Assembly: GCA_963823495.1 (NCBI GenBank)
Contig: CAWGLV010000001.1
Coordinates: 1,426,001 to 1,490,000 of the forward strand
From: DATDAH01 sp963823495
GTDB lineage: Bacteria > Actinomycetota > Acidimicrobiia > Acidimicrobiales > DATDAH01
DNA length: 64,000 nucleotides
Direction: 5' to 3'
Part shown: piece by piece, positions 1-8,775 of the stretch
Layout of the letters: every line of letters begins with the position of its first letter
Numbering within the stretch: the stretch's first letter is position 1
Position numbers and translations under genes: made by a program
The notes under the pieces: model-generated
What the model was told of the DNA's origin: nothing
The model's input: the letters and a program-made list of their open reading frames with translations, nothing else
The model's database searches: none

Positions 1-1740
1 CTCGACCACGATGCCGAGATCCAGCACCCGCGCCTGGATCCGGTGCTGCTCCTCGGTGTGGGTGGTCCAGGTCGACACCTCGTTGGCCGGCGTCACCAGC
101 GTCACGTCCAGCCCGGCCCGGCGGAGCTTCTCGGCGATGACCCCGCCCAGGTAGTAGTGGTCGTCGTCGAACACGACCACCGGACCCGTCGGCGTCGTGC
201 CGCTCATGATGTCGTCGGGGGTGAAGACCGAGGGACGCCCCCAACCCTCGACCGGTTCCTCGAGCCAGCGTCCCGTGCCGTCGCGCCGCCATCGGGCACC
301 GGTCGCGATCACGACCCGATCGGCGTCGAACTCGAGGATCTGGGCCTCGTCGACATCGCTGTCGAGGTAGACCTCCACATTGGGCAGCTTCTGGATCTGG
401 GTCAGCCGCCAGTCCCGCACCCGGCCGTAGGCGGCGAGGCCCGGCAGCGCACTCTCCAGGGCGACGCGCCCGCCGAGCTCGGTGCGGCGCTCGGTCAGGG
501 TCACGTCATAGCCCCGCCGGCCGAGGGCGACGGCGGCTTCGAGCCCCGCCGGGCCGCCTCCCACGATGAGCACGCGGGCGTCAGAGCCCCGGGGCGGGAT
601 CCGTTCCGGGTGCCAGCCCTTGCGCCACTCCTCGCCCATCGTGGGGTTCTGCGTGCAGCGGATCGGCGTGCCGGTCTGGTCCCCGGCGTAGCAGATGTTG
701 CAGCCGATGCACTCCCGGATGTCGTCCTCGCGCCCTTCGGCGATCTTGACCGGGAGGAACGGGTCGGCGATGGAGGGCCGAGCGGCTCCGACGAGGTCGA
801 TGACCCCTTGGCGCACCAGGCGCAGCATGGTCTCCGGCGACGTGAAGCGCCCCACGCTGACCACGGGCTTGTCGGTCACCTCCTTGACCCACGACATCGT
901 CGCTTCCAGCCCCGCTTCTTCGACGAAGCGCGAGGTCCCCATCTCGTAGCTGTAGTCGTGGACGGTGATGTCCCAGAGGTCGGGCAGGTCGGCGAGGAGC
1001 TCGATGGCCTCCCGGGGCTCGGCGGTGTCCTGGTCGTGGTCGGGGCCGCCGGAGCTCGCGGCGAAGCGCACCGCCACGGCACAGGAGTCCCCGACGGCCT
1101 CCTTGGTCTCCTCGATCAGCTCGCGGAGCAGCCGGACCCGGTTCTCGAGGGAGCCGCCGTACTCATCGGCGCGCTGATTCGAGGGCAGGAGGAACTGCTT
1201 GAGGAGGTACCAGTGGCACGCGTACACGTAGACGATGTCGAAGCCGGCCCGCTGGGACCGGAGGGCGGCTTCGAGGTGCCAGCGCTTCAGCTCCCGGATG
1301 TCCTCCTTGTCCATGGCCCGGGTCTGCACCGGGTCGAACACCCCGGCCGGTCTACTCGCCGGGCCCAGCGAAGCCTCCCGCGAGTAGTGGTTGGCGCTCG
1401 CCGCGCCGCCGTGCCACAGCTCGACGCCGGCGAGGGCGCCATGGCGGTGGACCTTGTCGACCATCAGCGCCAGAGAGCGGACGTCTTCGTCGTCCCAGAT
1501 CGACTCGGACGGGTACGGATCGTCATCTGAGGACGGGTGGATCGAGCAGTACTCGGTGCAGACCGTCCCCCAACCGCCCTCGGCCTTCACCTCCCGCAGC
1601 GCGGCCAGCGTCTGCGGCCGGCGATAGCCCATCCCCGTGCAGTGGGGCACCTGGTAGAAGCGGTTCGGCGCGGTCACCGGTCCGATCCGGACCGGCTCGA
1701 AGAGCACGTCGAACCGGGGGTCGCGTGAGGACGTGGTCAT
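1..1740 (-). CDS. Trimethylamine/dimethylamine dehydrogenase-like flavoprotein, 3' end cut by window
   Basis: Old-yellow-enzyme/FAD-NAD reductase of the TMADH, DMADH and histamine dehydrogenase family, expected to oxidise a methylated amine in the cytoplasm. The 580 visible codons begin MTTSSRDPRFDVLFEPVRIG. The N-terminal FMN barrel is followed by four cysteines at about 344, 347, 350 and 362 (ECIGCNICYAGDQ..CTQNP), the 4Fe-4S site that separates TMADHs from plain OYEs. The last linker is one residue shorter than I recall for the Methylophilus enzyme. A Rossmann motif RVLIVGGGPAGLEAA starts the C-terminal domain, and about 150 residues are missing beyond base 1. It diverges from a dimethylglycine/sarcosine dehydrogenase-like gene, so one methylated-amine pathway is likely. 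The exact substrate cannot be read from sequence. Confidence 0.88.
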   Translation of the reverse strand, partial: MTTSSRDPRFDVLFEPVRIGPVTAPNRFYQVPHCTGMGYRRPQTLAALREVKAEGGWGTVCTEYCSIHPSSDDDPYPSESIWDDEDVRSLALMVDKVHRHGALAGVELWHGGAASANHYSREASLGPASRPAGVFDPVQTRAMDKEDIRELKRWHLEAALRSQRAGFDIVYVYACHWYLLKQFLLPSNQRADEYGGSLENRVRLLRELIEETKEAVGDSCAVAVRFAASSGGPDHDQDTAEPREAIELLADLPDLWDITVHDYSYEMGTSRFVEEAGLEATMSWVKEVTDKPVVSVGRFTSPETMLRLVRQGVIDLVGAARPSIADPFLPVKIAEGREDDIRECIGCNICYAGDQTGTPIRCTQNPTMGEEWRKGWHPERIPPRGSDARVLIVGGGPAGLEAAVALGRRGYDVTLTERRTELGGRVALESALPGLAAYGRVRDWRLTQIQKLPNVEVYLDSDVDEAQILEFDADRVVIATGARWRRDGTGRWLEEPVEGWGRPSVFTPDDIMSGTTPTGPVVVFDDDHYYLGGVIAEKLRRAGLDVTLVTPANEVSTWTTHTEEQHRIQARVLDLGIVVE

Positions 1741-2018
1741 GCGCCCCTCCTGGCGGGCGCCGACTGGTGGCGGCTCGCATGCCTTGGTTGCCGCGAGCTG
1801 GTCATGACAGGCGACCCCCGCCGTGGTTCATGGACTCGGCCCCCCGGCCCGGTGGGCGCCGATCTAACCGCGTTCCGCGAGCGGGCGCAACCGCGGCGAG
1901 AGCCGCGGTCGCGGTCGCCGTCGATCCCACCTTGATCGGATCCGGGGAAGACGACAGGCTCGGGTCCCATGGCAACGCGTCGGGATCGGGTGACCCCAGC
2001 CCCGGCGGACACCGACTC
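1741..2018. promoter_or_regulatory. Divergent control region with 8-bp hairpin
   Basis: This 278-bp gap separates the divergent methylamine dehydrogenase and dimethylglycine dehydrogenase-like genes. It holds a perfect inverted repeat, ACCGCGGC-GAGA-GCCGCGGT, at 1890-1909. I see no clear -10/-35 pair and no Shine-Dalgarno for the rightward gene. The hairpin could be an operator or a leader structure. Confidence 0.4.
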
Positions 2019-4469
2019 GTGAGCACCGTCGATCCCGGGCTGCCCGACCGGGCGGAGGTCGTCGTCGTCGGGGGCGGCATCATCGGTTGCAGCGTCGCCT
2101 ATCACCTCACCCGACGCGACATCACCGACGTCATCGTCCTCGAGCAGGGAACCCTCACCTGCGGGACCACCTGGCACGCCGCCGGCCTGGTCTCCCAGCT
2201 GAAGTCCTCGCACAGCCTCACCCGCCTGGCGACCTACTCGGCTCGCCTGTTCGAGGAGCTCGAGGACGAGACCGGACAGGCCACCGGCTACCGCAGTCCC
2301 GGCTCGATCTCGGTCGCCGGTGACGAGGAGCGGTGGGAGGAGATCCTGCGGGGGGCATCGATGGCGACCACCTGTGGGGTCGACACCGAAGTGATCGATC
2401 TCGACCGGGCCAAGGAGCTCTGGCCCCTCCTCAACACCTCGGACCTCATCGGTGCGCTCTACATCCCCCACGACGGCCAGGCCTCCCCGGTCGACACGAC
2501 CATGGCGCTGGCCAAGGGGGCCAAGGCCCGCGGTGCCCGCGTCTTCGAGGGTGTCGCCGTCGAGCGCCTCACCGCTCAGGAGGGCCGGGTCACCGGCGTC
2601 CACACCGAAGCGGGCGTCGTCGAGGCCGAGACGGTCGTGCTGGCGACCGGCATCTGGAGCCGTCAACTCGCGGCCACGATCGGCGTGAACGTCCCCCTCC
2701 AGGCGTGTGAGCACTTCTACATCGTCACCGAACCGCTGGACGGGGTCGAGCGGGGTCTGCCGACGCTTCGCGACCCTGGCGGCCACACCTACTTCAAGGA
2801 GGAGACGGGCAAGATCATGGCCGGCTTCTTCGAGCCCCGCGGCAAGGTCTGGAACCTCGACGGGATACCGCGCGACTTCTCGTTCGGGACGTTGCCCGAG
2901 GACTGGGAACACATCGGACCCGTCTTCGCTCGGGCGGCCCACCGGGTCCCCGCGGTGGCCGACTGTGGCCTCCAGCTCTTCTTCAACGGACCCGAGGCGT
3001 TCACCCCCGACGGGGTCTACCACCTCGGTGAGTCACCGGAGGTCGACGGCTGTTTCGTCGCGGCCGGCTTCAACTCGGTCGGCATCCAGTCCGCGGGTGG
3101 TGTCGGCTGGGTCCTCGCCGACTGGATCGCCGATCGCCATCCTCCGATGGACCTCTCCGCCGTGGACATCCGCCGGGTCCAGCCCTTCCAGGGGGAACCG
3201 GACTACCTGGAGGAACGCATCCCGGAGAGCCTCGGCCTGCTCTACGCGATGCATTGGCCGTTCCGTCAGTACGAGAGCGCCCGCAACCGGCGGCTGTCGC
3301 CGATCCATGAACGGCTGGAGGACGCGGGCGCCGTCTTCGGCGAGGTCGCGGGCTGGGAACGTGCCAACTGGTTCGCCTCGGCGGGACAGGAGCGCGCCTA
3401 TGACTACAGCTACGGGAAGCAGAACTGGTTCGAGAACACCGGGGTCGAGTGCCACGCGGTGCGCAACGCGGTGGGCCTGTTCGACCAGACCTCGTTCGCC
3501 AAGCTCCGTGTCGAGGGTCCCGATGCCGCCACGGCCCTGAACGAGATCTGTGCCAACCAGGTCGACGTGGCTCCGGGCCGGGCCGTCTACACGCAGTGGT
3601 GCAACGCCCGAGGGGGGATCGAGGCCGATCTCACCGTGACCCGCCTCAGTGAGAGCGAGTACTTCGTCGTCACCGCCGCGGCTTCGGCGACCAGGGACGG
3701 GGCCTGGCTGCGCCGTGGGTGCCGAGACCACGACGTGACCATCACCGACGCGACCGAGCAGTTGGCCACCTTCGGGGTGATGGGCCCGAACTCCCGGGCG
3801 TTGCTCTCCGAACTGACCACCGCCGATCTCGGTCACGACCGGTTTCCCTTCGCCGGCGCCCGGACCGTCGAGCTGGCCGGACAGGAGGCACTGGCGCTGC
3901 GGATGACCTATGTCGGTGAGCTCGGCTGGGAGCTGTATGTGCCCTGGCCCTCGGCGCCCCAGGTGTACGACGCCATCCTCGAGGCGGGGCCCGAGCACGG
4001 GTTGCGCCATGCCGGCTACCACGCCATGGAGTCCCTGCGGATCGAGGCCGGGTACCGGAGCTGGGGCCACGACCTCACCGACGAGGACACCCCGCTCGAG
4101 GCCGGGCTGGGCTTCGCCGTCGACTGGGAGAAGCCTTCGTTCACGGGCCGCGACGCGCTGTTGGCCCGTCGCGAGCTGCCGCGCCGCAAGCGTCTCGTCC
4201 AGTTCCGGCTGGAGGACCCGGAACGCTTGCTCTTCCACGACGAGCCCATCCTCCGCGACGGCCAACAGGTCGGTCGGACCAGCTCGGGGATGTGGAGCTA
4301 CGTCGAGGGCCGCTGTCTGGCGATGGGCTACCTGGCCAACCCGCCGGGCGTGTCCGAGGAGTGGCTGGAGGACGGGTCCTTCGAGATCGAAGTGGCGACC
4401 GAGCGCCTGCCGGCCACCCCGTCACTGCGTTCCTTCTACGATCCCCGCAGCCTGCGGGTCAGGATGTAG
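2019..4469 (+). CDS. FAD-dependent dimethylglycine/sarcosine dehydrogenase-like protein with GcvT domain
   Basis: Oxidative N-demethylase of the DMGDH/SARDH family, 816 aa from the GTG at 2019. The N-terminal DAO domain has the dinucleotide motif EVVVVGGGIIGCSVAYHL (about 13-30). The GTTWHAAGL segment puts a His at about 53, the residue that carries covalent FAD in mammalian DMGDH and SARDH. The C-terminal half is a folate-binding aminomethyltransferase (GcvT) module, expected to pass the one-carbon unit to tetrahydrofolate. The open frame extends upstream to 1725, but those residues are low-complexity and unlike the family, so the start directly before the FAD fold is preferred; it has no Shine-Dalgarno. 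With the divergent TMADH-like gene it suggests catabolism of betaine, dimethylglycine, sarcosine or methylamines. Confidence 0.88.
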   Translation: MSTVDPGLPDRAEVVVVGGGIIGCSVAYHLTRRDITDVIVLEQGTLTCGTTWHAAGLVSQLKSSHSLTRLATYSARLFEELEDETGQATGYRSPGSISVAGDEERWEEILRGASMATTCGVDTEVIDLDRAKELWPLLNTSDLIGALYIPHDGQASPVDTTMALAKGAKARGARVFEGVAVERLTAQEGRVTGVHTEAGVVEAETVVLATGIWSRQLAATIGVNVPLQACEHFYIVTEPLDGVERGLPTLRDPGGHTYFKEETGKIMAGFFEPRGKVWNLDGIPRDFSFGTLPEDWEHIGPVFARAAHRVPAVADCGLQLFFNGPEAFTPDGVYHLGESPEVDGCFVAAGFNSVGIQSAGGVGWVLADWIADRHPPMDLSAVDIRRVQPFQGEPDYLEERIPESLGLLYAMHWPFRQYESARNRRLSPIHERLEDAGAVFGEVAGWERANWFASAGQERAYDYSYGKQNWFENTGVECHAVRNAVGLFDQTSFAKLRVEGPDAATALNEICANQVDVAPGRAVYTQWCNARGGIEADLTVTRLSESEYFVVTAAASATRDGAWLRRGCRDHDVTITDATEQLATFGVMGPNSRALLSELTTADLGHDRFPFAGARTVELAGQEALALRMTYVGELGWELYVPWPSAPQVYDAILEAGPEHGLRHAGYHAMESLRIEAGYRSWGHDLTDEDTPLEAGLGFAVDWEKPSFTGRDALLARRELPRRKRLVQFRLEDPERLLFHDEPILRDGQQVGRTSSGMWSYVEGRCLAMGYLANPPGVSEEWLEDGSFEIEVATERLPATPSLRSFYDPRSLRVRM

Positions 4470-4514
4470 CCGCGTCGTCAGCGGCGGCGCCCCCGCTCCG
4501 AGGAAGCGCCCCCC

Positions 4515-4688
4515 TTGGCCTTCATTCCGGGGATCGCCGCCTGGCGGGGTCGGATCATCGACATGTCCTCGATCGCCGGGGTGCTCTCGGGCCCGATGAC
4601 CGCGCCCTACGCCATGACCGAGCACGCCGTGGAGGCCTTCACGGTGGCGCGGCGTGACGAGTTGGCCCCGGTCAGGTCGGTTCGATGA
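4515..4688 (+). pseudogene. Decayed short-chain dehydrogenase (SDR) fragment
   Basis: A 57-codon stretch in one frame reads LAFIPGIAAWRGRIIDMSSI and continues through a segment ending APYAMTEHAVEAFTVARRDE. It matches the middle of classical SDRs: strand beta-5 with the catalytic Ser region (GRIVN-SSIAG), then YxxxK-H-A-(V/L)-E-(A/G). The catalytic lysine has become Glu (YAMTE). There is no Rossmann N-terminus upstream and a stop follows at 4686. It overlaps the 3' end of the opposing phosphatase gene by 17 bp. This is a gene remnant, not a working enzyme. Confidence 0.7.
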
Positions 4689-6093
4689 GTGACCGGTCGA
4701 TGGTGAACTCGCCGTCGGTCCCCGAGAGGGTGACGTAGTCGATCCCGATCAGGTCGCCGTCGACGAAGCGCAGCACCTCGGCCTCGTAGGGAATGTCGGT
4801 CTCGACGGTGAACGACCCGAGCCCGGTGGCACCCGTCGAGCCGACGGTCAGCACCAGGGTCCCCTCGGCCTCCCGTCGGGTGCGCTCGTGCAGGTGGCCC
4901 GCGATCACCAGCGGGACCGAGCCGAGGGCCTCCTCGGCTTGGCGGGGGGTGTGGACGGCCAACACATCGGGCCGGTCCTCATCGACCCGGGCGGCGACCT
5001 CGGGGGCCGCGGCGTCGATCTCGGCATCGGCCTGGTCGTCGTCGATCTCGTTGGTGGCCGTGAAGGTCGGGTCGGCCACGCCCAGGACCCGGAGGTCCCC
5101 GAGGTCGACCGTGTCCCCGTCGAGCACGTCCATCCCCTCGATGGCCGCCAGCGCCCGACGGTTGGCGGGGGAGTCGTGGTTGCCGGGTACGAGCACGTAA
5201 GGGCGGGGCAGATCGCGCAGCAGGTCGCCGACGCGGGCCTCGACCGGCGAGCCGAACGAGGTGATGTCACCGGTGTCGATGATCGCTTCGACGTCGAACC
5301 GGTCGGCCAGGTCGGCCGCCAACTCGATGCCGAGCGGGTTGAGGTGGATGTCGGACACATGCAGCAGGCGCGTCTCGTCGGGGTCGGGTTCGAGGGACTC
5401 GGTGATCGAGGTGGCGTAGAGCTCCCCGATCTGGGCGCCGATCACGTCGATGCGGCCGCGGACGTCCTCGAAGCCCTCCACGTAGCGGCTCGCCGCCTCG
5501 ATGACGGCGGGGGCCTCGGCGACCGGACCGGTGAAGGACGGCTGGGCGAACGCCTCGGGGTCATAGCTGCGCCAGGCGATGTCGAGCAGCGCACCGACCG
5601 CCACCAGCGCCCCGGCCGCTCCCAGGGGCGCGAACCACCAGCGCCGGCCGGGAAGCAGCACGCCGGCGAGGGCCCCGGCCACCGCGGCGATCACCGCTGT
5701 CCGGATGGCGAAGGTGCGCAGCAGGCCGGGCAGGTCCGCCCGCACCTGTTCGAGCAGGCGCTCGTCGGGGCGCCGCTGGTTGGTGAGCTCCTGGACGCCC
5801 CGGACATCGACGGCCTCGATCCGGCCGACGAAGGTCAGCGACGGGCGGTGGGTCGCCGCCGAGATCGATCCCACGGGCGGGAGCAGCAGCTCGGTGTCAC
5901 CGCCGCCGCAGCACCGGGCGCGGAGCGAGACCGTTCCGGGCCCCAGGTCGGCCGTGGTCGCCGGGGCCAGGAACAGCGAGGCCACACCGGCCGCGGCACC
6001 GAGGACCGTGATCGTGACGATCAGGAGCCAGGGCCGCACGCCGCCAGTGTCGCCGACGGGAGAGGCGTCGCGAGCAGGTCGGGCCATCGCCAT
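4672..6093 (-). CDS. Membrane-anchored calcineurin-like metallophosphoesterase
   Basis: About 473 aa. One transmembrane segment lies near the N-terminus (PWLLIVTITVLGAAAGVASL) and a hydrophobic pair near the middle (TAVIAAVAGALAGVLL, then APLGAAGALVAVGALL). The C-terminal half is a metallophosphatase with the full motif series: HVSDIHLNPLG (DxH), DTGDITSFG (GD), VPGNHDS (GNHD) and IAGHLHER (GHxH), so two metals should be bound. The domain probably faces the outside. The start chosen is ATG 6093 (ATG 6087 is equally possible), because upstream in-frame codons run into the divergent promoter. The substrate is unknown; such proteins may act on phosphoesters of nucleotides, lipids or cell wall. 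Confidence 0.82.
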   Translation of the reverse strand: MAMARPARDASPVGDTGGVRPWLLIVTITVLGAAAGVASLFLAPATTADLGPGTVSLRARCCGGGDTELLLPPVGSISAATHRPSLTFVGRIEAVDVRGVQELTNQRRPDERLLEQVRADLPGLLRTFAIRTAVIAAVAGALAGVLLPGRRWWFAPLGAAGALVAVGALLDIAWRSYDPEAFAQPSFTGPVAEAPAVIEAASRYVEGFEDVRGRIDVIGAQIGELYATSITESLEPDPDETRLLHVSDIHLNPLGIELAADLADRFDVEAIIDTGDITSFGSPVEARVGDLLRDLPRPYVLVPGNHDSPANRRALAAIEGMDVLDGDTVDLGDLRVLGVADPTFTATNEIDDDQADAEIDAAAPEVAARVDEDRPDVLAVHTPRQAEEALGSVPLVIAGHLHERTRREAEGTLVLTVGSTGATGLGSFTVETDIPYEAEVLRFVDGDLIGIDYVTLSGTDGEFTIDRSLIEPT

Positions 6094-6144
6094 GATCGAG
6101 CTCAGGCCCCGCGGCCCCGCCGTCGTCGCGTTGTCCTGGGATCT

Positions 6145-6170
6145 CCTCGCGTCGTGGGTCCGTCGCGAGG
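6145..6170. promoter_or_regulatory. Inverted repeat between divergent phosphatase and lipoprotein genes
   Basis: Perfect 7-bp arms CCTCGCG / CGCGAGG are separated by 12 bp. The repeat sits midway between the two divergent start codons, a position that suits a shared operator. No known factor is recognised. Confidence 0.35.
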
Positions 6171-6216
6171 GGGGCATTACGCTCCGGCGGTCGTAGGGCC
6201 ACGGATGGAGGACCAC

Positions 6217-7248
6217 GTGCGGACACCGAAGCGGGCACACCCTTGCGCGGCGAGATCGCGAGCCTGCCTGTCGGCGATCGCGGCCCTGGCGCTGCTCGCC
6301 GGTGCGTGCGGGAGCGGCGACCGCGGTGAGGTCACCTCAGCTGCCTCAGGGGGTTCCACGGCCGCGGATGGCTCCTCCCCCTCGGGGTCGAGTGCTGAGG
6401 CGCAGATCCCCGAGCCGGTGCAGGTGCTCGACATCGACGGTGGGGAGTACACGTTCGCCGTCAGCCCCGATCCTTCGACGGGCGTCCGCCCCGGTTGGAC
6501 CTCGGTGCGGTTCGACAACGTCGGGGAAGAAGCCCACCAGGTGATGTTCGCCCGCCTCAAGGACGGGGTGGACATGGCCGAGCTGGCCGCGGCCGGGGAA
6601 GGCGACTCCTCCGGCGCCGCCGCCATCGAGTTCGTCGACATGATCGGCGGGGTCAGTTACATCGATCCCGACCGCGAGACCGAGGCCCTGGTCGATCTCT
6701 CCGAGGGCACGGTGGTGGCGATGTGCTACGTGCCGAACGCCGACGGGGTGGCCCACGCGCTCCTGGGGATGTCGACGATCTTCGCCGTGTCACCGCCCGC
6801 CGCGACCTCTGCGGGTGACCCGCCCCCGTCCGCCGACGTGGGATCGACGCCGGAGGTCGCCGAACGAGAGGTGGTCGGCACCATCGAGATGGCCGCAGAC
6901 GGGTATCGCATCCCGGACAACCCGCCGCCGGGCTGGTACCACGTCGTGAACAGTGACGTCGACGCTCCCGGCGGTGGGCTCCACGAGCTCTCCCTGCTGC
7001 GGCTGGACGGCCCGGTCGGGACCGGCGGGATCGAGCAGGTCGTGGACGACCTCGCGGGCAACATCACCCCGAGCGTCGGGATCGACGCCGTCGGGGGGAT
7101 GGGTGCGATCTCCGCGGGATTCGACGGGTACCTCTATCTCGACCTCGCCCCCGGTGAGTACCTCGCGGTGGACTTCATGCCCGATCCCGGCGAGCCCCGC
7201 CCCCACATGCTCGACGGCTACTACGCCGAGTTCGGTGTGGAGGAGTAG
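6217..7248 (+). CDS. Lipoprotein with two cupredoxin-like repeats
   Basis: 343 aa. The GTG at 6217 is preferred because GGAGG at 6207-6211 lies 5 nt before it; the ATG at 6205 overlaps that ribosome-binding site. A signal peptide ends in the lipobox LLAGAC, followed by a Ser/Gly/Ala linker, so it should be a lipoprotein outside the membrane. Two homologous beta-rich repeats follow (about 60-200 and 215-343), each with a GW..V.F.N / H...L.RL..G pattern. Repeat one keeps a His, then Cys-x9-His-x4-Met (MCYVPNADGVAHALLGM), a type-1 copper-like ligand set. Repeat two lacks the Cys. Copper binding and electron transfer are inferences; it could be only a structural cupredoxin fold. Confidence 0.65.
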   Translation: MRTPKRAHPCAARSRACLSAIAALALLAGACGSGDRGEVTSAASGGSTAADGSSPSGSSAEAQIPEPVQVLDIDGGEYTFAVSPDPSTGVRPGWTSVRFDNVGEEAHQVMFARLKDGVDMAELAAAGEGDSSGAAAIEFVDMIGGVSYIDPDRETEALVDLSEGTVVAMCYVPNADGVAHALLGMSTIFAVSPPAATSAGDPPPSADVGSTPEVAEREVVGTIEMAADGYRIPDNPPPGWYHVVNSDVDAPGGGLHELSLLRLDGPVGTGGIEQVVDDLAGNITPSVGIDAVGGMGAISAGFDGYLYLDLAPGEYLAVDFMPDPGEPRPHMLDGYYAEFGVEE

Positions 7249-7249
7249 T

Positions 7250-7272
7250 CCGACGCTCCGGGGGTGCGTCGG
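7250..7272. terminator. Possible weak terminator hairpin
   Basis: Inverted repeat CCGACGC-N9-GCGTCGG directly after the lipoprotein stop and before the convergent GYD gene. It has no T-run, so an intrinsic terminator role is uncertain. Confidence 0.35.
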
Positions 7273-7293
7273 CACCTCGGGCCCCGTACCCGG

Positions 7294-7614
7294 TCAGCCG
7301 CCGGGCGGACGGTACGTGGGGGTCTTGGCGGCCGCGGCGTCGAGGTCCTCGGCCGTCATCAGTGGCGTGAGCTCGATGGTCACCGCGCCGCTGGAGTTGA
7401 TCAGCAACGAGACCGCGGTCGCGCTCGCTTCATCGGGGAGGTCACAGATGCCGACCACGTCGGTGTCGCCGAACGCGTAGTAGAAGCAGTCGATCGAGCC
7501 TCCCACCGACTCGAACGCCGCAGTGGCGGCCGCTCGTCGCTTCGTGCCCCCCTCCGCCATGAGTCCCTTGACGCCTTCGGCGGTGTAGTTGCCCTTGACC
7601 AGGTACTTGGCCAT
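7294..7614 (-). CDS. GYD domain protein
   Basis: 106 aa, starting MAKYLVKGNYTAEGVKGLMA. The YLVKGNYTAEGVKGL start, the central YYAFGDTDVVGICDLPD and the LLINSSGAV segment are typical of the GYD superfamily of small ferredoxin-like alpha/beta proteins, usually without an assigned reaction. A strong AGGAGG precedes the ATG. It is followed on the same strand, upstream, by an F420-type LLM oxidoreductase 128 bp away. Family assignment is good, function unknown. Confidence 0.8.
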   Translation of the reverse strand: MAKYLVKGNYTAEGVKGLMAEGGTKRRAAATAAFESVGGSIDCFYYAFGDTDVVGICDLPDEASATAVSLLINSSGAVTIELTPLMTAEDLDAAAAKTPTYRPPGG

Positions 7615-7742
7615 GTCGTTCCTCCTCTGCCGGACGGCGATCCGTTCGGCGAGACCGACCCTAGTGGTGGGCTCGGAGGCGGTGTCGGGCCGATCGCGCC
7701 GGCACCTTCTCGGTCAGTACCGTCGAGCTCGGGGCACTACAC

Positions 7743-8741
7743 CTAGGCCAGGGCGGGGAGCACCTTCTCGCCGTAGCCGGTGAGGGTCTCGTCCTGGCCG
7801 TCGTGTTGGAGGTAGACGGCGAACTGGTCGACGCCGAGGTCACGGAGCTCCTCGAGGCGCTCGATGTGGGCCGAGGGCGGGCCGAGGAGGCAGAAGCGGT
7901 CGATGATGTCATCGGTGACGAAGTCGACATGGGTGCTGGTGGCCTTGCCGTGTTCGGCGTAGTCGTAGCCCTTGCGGTCCTCGACATAGCCGAGCAGGGC
8001 CTCGGGGACGAGGTCGGTGTCGGACCCGTAGCGCTCGACGAGGTCAGCGACGTGGTTGCCGACCATGCCGCCGAACCAACGGACCTGGTCGCGCTGGTGG
8101 GCCAGATCGCCGCCGACATAGGCAGGGGCGGCCACGCAGATCTTCACGGCATCGGGGTCCCGGCCCGCGTCGGAGGCCGCGGTGCGGACCGCTTCGATGG
8201 TCCACCGGGCGATCTGGGGATCGGCCAGCTGCAGGATGAAGCCGTCGGCTCGGCCGCCGCAGAGGGCGAGGGCCTTGGGCCCGTAGGCGGCCATGTAGAT
8301 GTCGAGGCTCGAGCCCTGGCTCCAGGGGAACTGCTGTCGGGTCCCGTTGTAGGTGGCCTCCCGGCCCTCGGCCAGGGCCTTGATCACCGTCATGGCCTCG
8401 CTGAGGGTGGCCAGGTCGGCCGGCGGGTGGCCCAGCACCCGCAGAGCCGAGTCGCCGCGGCCGATGCCGCACACCGTGCGGTCCCCGAACATGTCGTTGA
8501 GGGTGGCGAACATCGACGCGGTGACCGTCCAGTCCCGGGTGCCGGGGTTGGTCACCATGGGGCCGACCTTCATGGCGTGGGTGGCGGACAGGATCTGGCT
8601 GTAGACCACGAAGGGCTCCTGCCACAGCACGTGGCTGTCGAAGGTCCAGCCGTAGCCGAAGCCGAGGGTCTCCGCCCGCCGGCACAGGTCGACCACCCGC
8701 CACGCGGGCGGGTTGTTCTGCAACACGACACCGAACTCCAT
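7743..8741 (-). CDS. LLM class (F420-dependent type) oxidoreductase in the pyrimidine/hydantoin group
   Basis: 332-aa bacterial luciferase-like TIM barrel: MEFGVVLQNNPPAWRVVDLC, SATHAMKVGPMVTNPGTRDW and VCGIGRGDSALRVLG are family signatures of the F420/FMN-dependent branch. It follows the dihydropyrimidinase gene by only 34 bp and has its own GAGGAA ribosome-binding site. The cluster composition (LLM, hydantoinase, carbamoyl-amidohydrolase) suggests that it reduces or oxidises a ring intermediate in pyrimidine or hydantoin catabolism, with deazaflavin F420 as the likely cofactor. The substrate is inferred from neighbours only. Confidence 0.82.
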   Translation of the reverse strand: MEFGVVLQNNPPAWRVVDLCRRAETLGFGYGWTFDSHVLWQEPFVVYSQILSATHAMKVGPMVTNPGTRDWTVTASMFATLNDMFGDRTVCGIGRGDSALRVLGHPPADLATLSEAMTVIKALAEGREATYNGTRQQFPWSQGSSLDIYMAAYGPKALALCGGRADGFILQLADPQIARWTIEAVRTAASDAGRDPDAVKICVAAPAYVGGDLAHQRDQVRWFGGMVGNHVADLVERYGSDTDLVPEALLGYVEDRKGYDYAEHGKATSTHVDFVTDDIIDRFCLLGPPSAHIERLEELRDLGVDQFAVYLQHDGQDETLTGYGEKVLPALA

Positions 8742-8775
8742 GGGCTGTTCCTCGCCTTCGTGGTCGACCGTTCTG

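Noticed and set aside
1725..2018. N-terminal extension of the dimethylglycine dehydrogenase-like protein
   Set aside because: These 98 residues are not similar to the family and overlap the divergent promoter region; the FAD fold begins just after GTG 2019.
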